Assembly (NCBI GenBank): GCA_029934875.1
Contig: JAOZLK010000329.1
Span: forward strand, 1 to 5,581
Direction: 5' to 3'
DNA: 5,581 nucleotides
Source of the DNA: Bacteroidales bacterium
GTDB taxonomy: Bacteria > Bacteroidota > Bacteroidia > Bacteroidales > GCA-2748055
Of this stretch, positions 1-5,581 are shown piece by piece. Every line of letters starts with the position of its first letter. Position 1 is the first letter of the stretch. Both the position numbers and the translations under genes were made by a program. The notes beneath the pieces were generated by a model. That model made no database searches, was not told the DNA's origin, and was given only the letters and a program-made list of their open reading frames with translations.

Positions 1-847
1 CAACCAGGGTGTGGATCTCATCAATGAACATAATGATCTGGCCATCCGAGCCAATCACCTCATTGACCACCGATTTTAGCCTCTCCTCGAATTCACCCTT
101 ATATTTTGCTCCTGCAATCAGTGCTCCCATATCCAGGGAGTAGATCTCCTTGTTCAGCAGGTCATCGGGAACATCGCCACTCTGAATGCGAAAGGCAATG
201 CCCTCTGCAATGGCGGTTTTACCCACACCAGGCTCTCCGACGAGTATGGGGTTATTCTTGGTACGCCTGGAAAGGATCTGCAGCACCCTGCGTATTTCAT
301 CATCCCGTCCAATAACAGGATCAAGCTTCCCGCTTTCGGCCTGCTTATTCAGATTGATGGCATACCTGTCAAGGGCATGATAGGTCTCCTCGGCCGACTG
401 ACTCTGGGCCTTGGCTCCTTTTCGAAATTCCTTTATGGCAGCGACCAGTTCTTTCTTCGTGATGCCTGCATCTTTCAGTATCTGCGAGGCTGTATCCCTG
501 GTTTCAAGAACACCAAGTAAAAGGTGCTCCAGGGTCACATAATCATCCTCAAACTGCTTCCGGCTAGCCAGTGCATGGCCTAAAGCCTTATTGGCATTGT
601 CTGATAAATACTGTTTACCGCCACTAACAGCCGGATAGCTTTTCAGAAGATGTTCCAGGGCTGCACGAAAAGCATCCAGGTTGGCTGACAACTTTCCGAA
701 TAGATGAGGCACAACACTCTCATCAACAGCCAGAACACCACTTAAAATATGTGCACACTCAATGGCCTGGTTCTCATTTTCAAGGGCTCTTTGCTGCGCC
801 CTTTGAACAGCCTCCTGTGCTTTTATTGTATATTTATTCAAGTCCAT
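1..847 (-). CDS. clpB: ATP-dependent chaperone ClpB, N-terminal part (runs off left edge)
   Basis: ClpB is a cytoplasmic hexameric AAA+ disaggregase that, with DnaK/DnaJ/GrpE, threads proteins out of heat-induced aggregates. I translated this frame on the minus strand from the ATG at 845-847; it stays open to base 1, giving 282 codons plus one base. Residues 1 to about 145 form the double Clp N domain, beginning [19 protein letters not shown] short linker follows, then the first ATPase domain with the [10 protein letters not shown] box and Walker A GEPGVGKT at residues 204-211. The [12 protein letters not shown] pore-loop region and Walker [11 protein letters not shown] (273-282, catalytic Glu277) follow. 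These positions lie within about two residues of the E. coli ClpB numbering I remember. The middle domain, which separates ClpB from ClpA/ClpC, and the second ATPase domain lie outside the window. ClpB is preferred because the spacing and N domain fit it best; ClpC is the main alternative. The start has no Shine-Dalgarno sequence but an A-rich leader. Confidence 0.95.
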   Translation of the reverse strand, partial: MDLNKYTIKAQEAVQRAQQRALENENQAIECAHILSGVLAVDESVVPHLFGKLSANLDAFRAALEHLLKSYPAVSGGKQYLSDNANKALGHALASRKQFEDDYVTLEHLLLGVLETRDTASQILKDAGITKKELVAAIKEFRKGAKAQSQSAEETYHALDRYAINLNKQAESGKLDPVIGRDDEIRRVLQILSRRTKNNPILVGEPGVGKTAIAEGIAFRIQSGDVPDDLLNKEIYSLDMGALIAGAKYKGEFEERLKSVVNEVIGSDGQIIMFIDEIHTLV

Positions 848-891
848 AAGCTTGTTTTTTTTTTAATTTATGCAGAATGACAATAAACAAA

Positions 892-922
892 TGCCAGGCC
901 ACAAAAGAAATTTAGCCTGGCA
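892..922 (-). promoter_or_regulatory. Perfect 8-bp inverted repeat in the clpB upstream region
   Basis: TGCCAGGC at 892-899 pairs perfectly with GCCTGGCA at 915-922 across a 15-base A-rich spacer. The repeat lies 45-75 bp upstream of the clpB ATG and stands out as G/C-rich in an A/T-rich region. It could be an operator for a dimeric regulator or, if transcribed, a hairpin in the clpB leader. A terminator is unlikely: no U-tract follows on the plus strand, and on the minus strand the following sequence leads straight into clpB. The pairing is seen directly; the function is inferred. Confidence 0.45.
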
Positions 923-1000
923 ATTATAAGCTAAGACATTATATGAAAGGGTTTTATTAAAAAGGATAAATCAAAAAATACTGAAACATATACAACGTAG

Positions 1001-1048
1001 TGTCATTTTGTCATTATAATTACACAAATCGTATGACATTATGTCATA
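1001..1048. promoter_or_regulatory. Cluster of TGTCAT/ATGACA boxes with a 17-bp palindrome (candidate operator)
   Basis: TGTCAT occurs at 1001-1006 and 1009-1014 as an 8-bp direct repeat. It recurs at 1042-1047 as the right arm of a 17-bp palindrome (1032-1048: TATGACAT, one central T, ATGTCATA). A further ATGACA lies at 877-882, nearer clpB. Repeated hexamers in direct and inverted orientation between divergent genes suggest a binding site for a dimeric or multimeric transcription factor. The cluster lies about 155-200 bp upstream of clpB and 68-115 bp upstream of the hydrolase start, so either gene could be the target. The regulator is not identifiable from this window. Confidence 0.45.
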
Positions 1049-1090
1049 ATATATTATAAATCCCTCATACCTTTAGCGACTTTTATGCAT

Positions 1091-1098
1091 TAAGTTTG
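1091..1098 (+). promoter_or_regulatory. Candidate Bacteroidota -7 promoter element for the hydrolase-U32 pair
   Basis: TAAGTTTG matches the Bacteroidota primary-sigma -7 consensus TAnnTTTG exactly. It ends 17 bases before the hydrolase ATG, implying a leader of only about 10-13 bases. A good -33 TTTG at the usual spacing is not present; the nearest resemblance is TTTA at 1072-1075, which is too close. It is therefore a plausible but incomplete promoter, and a short motif of this kind also arises by chance in A/T-rich DNA. Confidence 0.35.
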
Positions 1099-1115
1099 CC
1101 ATTCATCTTATAATC

Positions 1116-2285
1116 ATGAAAATAACAGCAGCACTTATCCTGGCAAGCGGACTCCTGTTTTCCTGTAATTCTATTGATAGCAACCGGCTTGATGATCTTG
1201 CAGAAGCCTATATGACGGAAAACCATGTTCCGGGAATGGTATGTGCCGTGGTGAAAAATGGTGATATCAGCTGGGGCAAATCCTATGGAAAGGCCAATTT
1301 GGAAAAAAGTGTGGCCATGAGTAGAGAGGGGTACATGAATGTTGCCTCGGTGACCAAGACCATCACCGCAACAGCCATTATGCAACTCTGGGAGCAGGGC
1401 GAAATCGACCTGGACCAGGATATTAATCACTACCTGGCCGTGGATATAAAAAGTCCGTATTTCCCTGATGTTCCCATTACTGTCAAGCTCTTGCTTACCC
1501 ACACATCCTCCCTGGTAGACGGATCGGCATATTATGAGAGCTATGCATGTGGCGACCCTGAAATAAGCCTTCAGGAATGGATCGTCAACTATTTGTTACA
1601 AGGGGGGCGCTTTTTCAATGAGGATGAGAATTTCCTGCCAGTAAAGCCTGGCGAGCAATATCAATACTCAAACATTGGCTTCGGACTGCTGGGCTACATT
1701 GTGGAGAGTGTTTCGGGATTGTCCTTCAGCGAGTACTGCTCACTCAATATATTTGATCCCCTGGAAATGACCGGGAGCTCATTCTACCTGCAAGATATGG
1801 ATTTGTCAAATCACATCCTGCCCTATGTCTATATTTCAAAAGAATCTAGGGATGAGATCGTGAACAATTACGCCACATTTCTTTCGGAAGATGCGGACTT
1901 TTCCCCTGGAAAGAATAAGGCCCTTTGTCTTTACAGCTTTCCCAATATCCCCGACGGCCTCTTACGGACCAGCGTGGAAGAGCTATCGCACTTCCTTTCT
2001 GCCTACATGAATGGAGGACAGTACAATGGAAGCAGCATATTGAAGCAATCCACAATTGACAAAATGCTCTCTCTGCAACTTGAAGGAGATGGATCCCAGG
2101 GACTATGCTGGCATAGATCGGAGTTTGAATCGCTTTGGGGACATGGAGGCAATGATCCGGGGCTTAGAACCAGCATGTTTTTCAGTCGTGATACAAAGAT
2201 TGGAATCATTATTTTTCAAAACAGCGACCAGGGGAATCCCTTTGAGTTGCTGGAAAAAATTTACAGGCTTGAGAAACAGAATTGA
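1116..2285 (+). CDS. Lipoprotein serine hydrolase, beta-lactamase/class C PBP family
   Basis: The product is a 389-residue enzyme of the Beta-lactamase (PF00144) fold, which includes class C beta-lactamases, DD-peptidases and various esterases. Residues 1-16 form a lipoprotein signal peptide (MKITAALILASGLLFS) with Cys17 as the lipidation site (lipobox LFSC), so the mature protein is probably envelope-anchored. Catalytic motifs are in order: SVTK (SxxK, nucleophile Ser78, base Lys81), YSN at 184-186 (YxN), and HGG at 343-345, replacing the KTG triad as is usual in this family. The LLLTHTSSL segment at 125-133 is also a family hallmark. The ATG at 1116 is chosen because it begins a complete signal peptide; no Shine-Dalgarno sequence is visible. 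Substrate cannot be assigned: peptidoglycan peptides, D-amino-acid peptides or esters are all possible, and resistance should not be inferred. The gene's end overlaps the U32 gene by 17 bp. Confidence 0.93.
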   Translation: MKITAALILASGLLFSCNSIDSNRLDDLAEAYMTENHVPGMVCAVVKNGDISWGKSYGKANLEKSVAMSREGYMNVASVTKTITATAIMQLWEQGEIDLDQDINHYLAVDIKSPYFPDVPITVKLLLTHTSSLVDGSAYYESYACGDPEISLQEWIVNYLLQGGRFFNEDENFLPVKPGEQYQYSNIGFGLLGYIVESVSGLSFSEYCSLNIFDPLEMTGSSFYLQDMDLSNHILPYVYISKESRDEIVNNYATFLSEDADFSPGKNKALCLYSFPNIPDGLLRTSVEELSHFLSAYMNGGQYNGSSILKQSTIDKMLSLQLEGDGSQGLCWHRSEFESLWGHGGNDPGLRTSMFFSRDTKIGIIIFQNSDQGNPFELLEKIYRLEKQN

Positions 2286-4512
2286 ACTACTTGCTCCTGG
2301 TGGAGATATTGATTCCATAAAGGCGGCCATACTGGCAGGAGCCAATGCTGTATATTGCGGGATTCATAAATTCAATGCCAGGAACCGGGCCACTAACATC
2401 ACCTTTGAAGACTTAAACGGTTTGCTAAGACTTGCGCATAGCAAAGACTGCCAGCTCTTTCTCACCCTTAATATCCTGATCCTTGAAAGTGAAATTCCTG
2501 ACCTTATCCGTTTGCTTAACAGGCTGGTAAATACCAGCATCGACGGAGTTATCATCCAGGACTTTGGCTTGTTTTACCTGCTTTCAAGGCACTTCAAGGG
2601 CTTAAACATACATGCCTCCACCCAGCTTACTACACACAATGAAGGACAGATCAGCTTTCTCCAGGCACTGGGAGCAAGCCGTATAAATCTATCCCGGGAG
2701 TTGAGCCTGGAAGAGATCCGATCCTTAAGCCGGTTTGCCCACGAGAAGCAAATGTTGTCGGAAGTTTTTGTCCACGGCTCCTATTGCATCTCTTTCTCAG
2801 GCCTGTGTTACATGAGTTCGGTTCACGGGGGGAATTCGGGGAACCGGGGACGCTGCAGTCAACCCTGCCGGGATCCCTACGATGTAACAGCCCAGGGTAA
2901 ACACTTCGCGCTCAATCTCAAGGATAACTCGGCCCTTACGGATATACAGGACCTGGCTGAGGCGGGTGTGGACTCACTTAAGATTGAGGGGAGGATCAAA
3001 AAGTATCATTATGTATATACTGTAGTTGAAAGCTATAAAAACCAGCTTCAGCGTTTCTATGATGGAAAAACTATGTCTCTTGACAAGGACAAGCTTTACA
3101 GGGTTTTCAACCGCGATTTCTCCAACGGCTACCTAAAAGGAGAAATTGGCCAGGCAATGTTTATTGATAATCCCCGGGATAATTCCTCAAGCCATCTGGC
3201 TAAAAAAAACGGAGGGCTCGGTGAAGATGCTATTGCTTATGCCGAGCAAGAGCTATATGAGGAGAAAGGAGAGATCAGGGCCCGGCTCAGGGACCAGATG
3301 GATCGTATGAGCACGGATCATGCCCCCCTGAACATGACTGCTCGCGGAGAAGAGGGTGGGCCCCTTAAGCTTGACATCGTGACTCCCGAATCTGCCTTCT
3401 CAGTCAGCTCGAAAAAGCACCTGGAAAAAGGGGATGGACTTTCACTGGATCGTAAAGAGCTTCTGAAAAGATTCAAAGCCATCAATGAAACAGAGTACCT
3501 TATCGAAGCTGTGGAACTAAAAGACCTGCAGCCAGGCTTACTCCTTCCCTTCAGTGAGCTCACCGCTATAAAGAACGAAATTCTGCTTAAATTACGGAAA
3601 GGGCAGAAGCACATGATCCCGGTCAAGTTCCCCATCCTGAAAGAAGTCCTTCCCCCTGCCCTTCCCCCTGCTCTTTCTTTATTAATATCTTCGGAGAATG
3701 ATCTTGAATTTTGCGATCAAACATCTGCTGAAATCTATTTTCAACTCCCGGATGCTCCATCGCAGGGACTGGACAGGCTGATAGATTTCTTTCGGAAAAA
3801 CAGGCATATTAGTCCCTGGTTCCCTTCCGTCTTAATCGGGGAGGAGTATGACGCAGCTTTGAGATTCCTCCGGGAGGTGAATCCTGAACACCTGGTAAGC
3901 GATAATACAGGTATCGCTTTTGAAGCGCACAGAACCGGAATTCCGTGGACTGCCGGGCCCCGCCTGAATCTGGCAAACTCCTACAGTCTCCTTTGCCTAC
4001 AGGAGCAATTCAGCTGTTCGGGCGCCTTCCTTTCGAATGAATTGGGAAAGAAGCAGATCCGGGGGATCAAAAGACCCGGGGATTTCAAACTCTACTACAG
4101 CATCTATCATCCCATTGATGTGATGACAAGCAGGCAGTGCCTCTTCCAGGGTGTCAGCGGATGTGCCAAGCTTAGGATCGATGAGGATTGCCTTCCCTCT
4201 TGCCATAAAACTGCCACTCTTGTAAATCGGGACAGGACCTCTTTCTTCATAGAAAAAACAGGATCCAACTACAACAGGATATACAATGAGAAGAATTTCA
4301 TGAACCTGGAAATCGTGAAAGATTATTCGGGCTTATTCTCAGGATTCCTCATCGATCTGAGGCATATAAAAACCGCCACCAGGCTAACAACTGATCCCCT
4401 TGGACTCATTGAACTTTTTGAAAAGCTGCTTAAGGGAAAAACCGGGGCACAGCACGAGCTGAAGCAAATGATTCAAAATACGACCAGCTCACAGTACAGT
4501 CAAGGAATCTGA
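2269..4512 (+). CDS. U32 family protein, RlhA-like (probable 23S rRNA cytidine hydroxylase)
   Basis: The predicted 747-residue protein has the layout of the long U32 proteins. E. coli RlhA, its best-studied relative, makes 5-hydroxycytidine at 23S rRNA C2501 and depends on Fe-S biogenesis. The N-terminal U32 domain starts RNRIELLAPGGD and carries a near match to the U32 signature, EVFVHGSYCISFSGLCYMS at 165-183, with Tyr172 where an aliphatic residue is usual. Cys173, Cys180, Cys196 and Cys200 are candidate Fe-S ligands. A DUF3656-like (collagenase-associated) region follows at roughly 305-455, ending GLLLPFSEL. The C-terminal half has a second set, Cys624, Cys632, Cys641 and Cys645. I choose TTG 2269 as start because family homology begins there. 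The frame is open upstream to ATGs at 2056, 2089, 2143 and 2152, but that sequence overlaps the hydrolase and looks unrelated to U32. An older 'collagenase/protease' label would be misleading. Family is confident; the exact RNA target is inferred. Confidence 0.93.
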   Translation: MRNRIELLAPGGDIDSIKAAILAGANAVYCGIHKFNARNRATNITFEDLNGLLRLAHSKDCQLFLTLNILILESEIPDLIRLLNRLVNTSIDGVIIQDFGLFYLLSRHFKGLNIHASTQLTTHNEGQISFLQALGASRINLSRELSLEEIRSLSRFAHEKQMLSEVFVHGSYCISFSGLCYMSSVHGGNSGNRGRCSQPCRDPYDVTAQGKHFALNLKDNSALTDIQDLAEAGVDSLKIEGRIKKYHYVYTVVESYKNQLQRFYDGKTMSLDKDKLYRVFNRDFSNGYLKGEIGQAMFIDNPRDNSSSHLAKKNGGLGEDAIAYAEQELYEEKGEIRARLRDQMDRMSTDHAPLNMTARGEEGGPLKLDIVTPESAFSVSSKKHLEKGDGLSLDRKELLKRFKAINETEYLIEAVELKDLQPGLLLPFSELTAIKNEILLKLRKGQKHMIPVKFPILKEVLPPALPPALSLLISSENDLEFCDQTSAEIYFQLPDAPSQGLDRLIDFFRKNRHISPWFPSVLIGEEYDAALRFLREVNPEHLVSDNTGIAFEAHRTGIPWTAGPRLNLANSYSLLCLQEQFSCSGAFLSNELGKKQIRGIKRPGDFKLYYSIYHPIDVMTSRQCLFQGVSGCAKLRIDEDCLPSCHKTATLVNRDRTSFFIEKTGSNYNRIYNEKNFMNLEIVKDYSGLFSGFLIDLRHIKTATRLTTDPLGLIELFEKLLKGKTGAQHELKQMIQNTTSSQYSQGI
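3649..3672 (+). repeat. In-frame 12-bp tandem duplication (LPPA twice) in the U32 gene
   Basis: CTTCCCCCTGCC at 3649-3660 is followed directly by CTTCCCCCTGCT at 3661-3672, with one mismatch. It encodes LPPALPPA, residues 461-468 of the U32 protein. It falls at the apparent hinge between the DUF3656-like region and the C-terminal half, where a proline-rich linker would be tolerated. It is probably a recent slippage duplication with no catalytic role. Confidence 0.8.
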
Positions 4513-4526
4513 TTGACACCAATAGA

Positions 4527-5581
4527 TCAGGGGGTATATACCACTTTTTTGAGCAGTCTTCCTGCCGGGGAACGAAGCTCGACCAAATATATGCCATGGC
4601 TCACATTCAAGGCATTCATTGACAACTCTGTATAAGAGCTAAACGCTTCCCTGTAAAGGACTTTTCCCTGCAGATCGTATATAGTCAGATCGGTGAAATA
4701 TCCCTCGTCGCCACACACCTGAACCATCAAGAGGTCCCTTGTGGGATTGGGATAGAGCTGCATGGAAAACTCATTTGCTCCAGCTCTTGATTCCTCGCCT
4801 CCAAGTATGAGATCATAGCTGAAGGGAGTCCCATGTAAACGCCTTCCTGCGGTCCAATACAGGGGATCGTTGGGATCACCCTGGGGATTTATCTCCACCG
4901 ATGCCAGCGAGGATCCCTGTCCATCGGGCTCTGTGGGCCATGGGGCATCATCATCGTAGGTGAAATCCATTAGCAGCTCCCCTCCTGCTGTACTAACAAC
5001 TACCTGTTCTCCGCCATTGGACAGATTTTTCTGGTAATTACCCGAAGCATCCATGCCATATCTTTCGAAAAAGGAAGTGGGTTTGGCTGCAATTACAAAG
5101 TAACTGTCAGGAGGCAAAACACTGGCTTCAGGAAATTCGTAATACACAGCCGAATCAACAAGCAAGCCCGACAGGTTCAGTCCAAGGTCCGGACTCACAT
5201 TCTTGAATTCAATGAACTCAAAGGACTTACCCGAGATTGTATCTGTACCATTAATACTATCCAGGGGATGGTAATGAATTTCTGTGACCTTCAGATCCGA
5301 ATAGTCGCTTTGCTCACCAAGCAATGTAATGCTCTTCTCTGCACTCCATCTGTCATTCTTGAGAACCCTTGACCTCAGTATTGCAGAGAAAGAAAAATCC
5401 AGCGTTCCTCCCGATGCTATTTTACTTGCCGAGGAAGAAACATCCCCTCCAATATCCCTTGGATCGGATCCATCCAGGGTATAGTAGATATCACCTGAAG
5501 AACCCTCTCTGCTAAGGGTAAGTATAATATAAGAAGAGATTTGCATTACAGGGTCCTCAATGACCTGTCCCTCTGCCTTAA
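4527..5581 (-). CDS. Secreted multidomain protein with lamin-tail domain and T9SS sorting tail, C-terminal part
   Basis: The minus-strand frame is open to the right edge and ends at TGA (4527-4529). At least 350 codons are visible; the ATG at 5546 is internal, because eleven more sense codons (KAEGQVIEDPV) precede it. Numbering from that Met, residues about 12-75 resemble a chitobiase C-terminal/Fn3-associated domain (GDIYYTLDGSDPR). Residues about 86-200 form a lamin-tail domain (KVTEIHYHPLD, then FEFIEFKNVS and LPPDSYFVIAA), and about 260-339 form the type IX sorting domain (LYPNPTRDLLMVQV, HGIYLVEL, a KK pair near the end). The product should be exported by Sec and then carried across the outer membrane by T9SS, with the tail removed. 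This order is typical of Bacteroidota CotH-kinase-family surface proteins, so a CotH domain may lie beyond the edge, but none is visible. The gene converges on the U32 gene with 14 bp between stop codons. Confidence 0.92.
   Translation of the reverse strand, partial: KAEGQVIEDPVMQISSYIILTLSREGSSGDIYYTLDGSDPRDIGGDVSSSASKIASGGTLDFSFSAILRSRVLKNDRWSAEKSITLLGEQSDYSDLKVTEIHYHPLDSINGTDTISGKSFEFIEFKNVSPDLGLNLSGLLVDSAVYYEFPEASVLPPDSYFVIAAKPTSFFERYGMDASGNYQKNLSNGGEQVVVSTAGGELLMDFTYDDDAPWPTEPDGQGSSLASVEINPQGDPNDPLYWTAGRRLHGTPFSYDLILGGEESRAGANEFSMQLYPNPTRDLLMVQVCGDEGYFTDLTIYDLQGKVLYREAFSSYTELSMNALNVSHGIYLVELRSPAGRLLKKVVYTP

Larger units (their letters stand above)
848..1115. other. Divergent intergenic region, A/T-rich
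   Basis: This 268-bp stretch separates the 5' ends of clpB (minus) and the serine hydrolase (plus), so it must carry promoters for both directions. It is visibly richer in A/T than the flanking genes. It contains a run of ten A on the clpB sense strand (855-864), which is a leader feature common in Bacteroidota. It also holds an inverted repeat at 892-922, TGTCAT-type boxes clustered at 1001-1048, and a TAnnTTTG-like element at 1091-1098. I see no convincing small ORF or structured RNA beyond these. Confidence 0.85.

Noticed and set aside
106..380. Two short plus-strand open frames of 64-69 codons
   Set aside because: They lie opposite the strongly supported clpB coding sequence (Walker A and N domain) and have no recognisable features; they are antisense shadows.
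1083..1502. 139-codon minus-strand open frame over the hydrolase start
   Set aside because: It is antisense to the signal peptide and SxxK region of the hydrolase, and its translation has no recognisable domain.
2056..2268. N-terminal extension of the U32 protein from upstream ATGs
   Set aside because: The extension is out-of-frame hydrolase coding sequence (through the HGG motif region) and shows no U32 similarity; the TTG at 2269 fits the family's N-terminus.
4533..4550. GGTATATACC palindrome followed by a T-run, resembling a plus-strand terminator for the U32 gene
   Set aside because: The palindrome has no spacer, so an RNA hairpin would keep only about three base pairs with a four-base loop. 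The T-run codes for the conserved C-terminal KK of the T9SS tail on the other strand. Too weak to call.
5544..5546. ATG as the true start of the T9SS protein
   Set aside because: The frame remains open upstream to the window edge, there is no signal peptide after this Met, and it falls next to the chitobiase-like domain. It is an internal methionine of a truncated gene.
1..5581. Possible CRISPR array, tRNA/rRNA gene, insertion sequence or integration site
   Set aside because: No regularly spaced long repeats, cloverleaf-like segments, transposase motifs or long terminal inverted repeats were seen on either strand.

Overview
The window looks like a piece of a Bacteroidota (Bacteroidetes) chromosome. 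It encodes a protein ending in a type IX secretion (T9SS, Por-type) sorting domain, which is essentially restricted to that phylum. Its start codons lack Shine-Dalgarno sequences and sit behind A/T-rich leaders, and a TAnnTTTG-type -7 element lies in front of one gene. I cannot name genus or species.

Layout: (1) bases 1-847, minus strand, hold the N-terminal 282 codons of the ClpB disaggregase, which runs off the left edge. (2) Bases 848-1115 are an A/T-rich divergent intergenic region. It holds a poly-A clpB leader, an 8-bp-stem inverted repeat, a cluster of TGTCAT/ATGACA boxes including a 17-bp palindrome, and a probable promoter for the plus-strand genes. (3) Bases 1116-2285, plus strand, encode a lipoprotein serine hydrolase of the beta-lactamase/class C penicillin-binding-protein fold. 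(4) Bases 2269-4512, plus strand, encode a large U32-family protein resembling RlhA. It probably starts at a TTG inside the end of the hydrolase gene, so the two genes overlap by 17 bp and are likely co-transcribed. (5) Bases 4527 to the right edge, minus strand, hold the C-terminal 350 codons of a secreted multidomain protein (chitobiase C-terminal-like/Fn3-associated domain, lamin-tail domain, T9SS tail). It converges on the U32 gene across a 14-bp gap.

How the genes relate: ClpB is a general stress chaperone transcribed away from the hydrolase-U32 pair. The pair combines a cell-envelope hydrolase with a probable cytoplasmic RNA-hydroxylation enzyme, and no shared pathway is evident. The T9SS protein is an independent convergent unit. 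I see no mobile element, CRISPR array, tRNA or rRNA. I found no strong case for a new biological system. The best second-look items are the repeated TGTCAT boxes between the divergent genes and the overlapping TTG start of the U32 gene.
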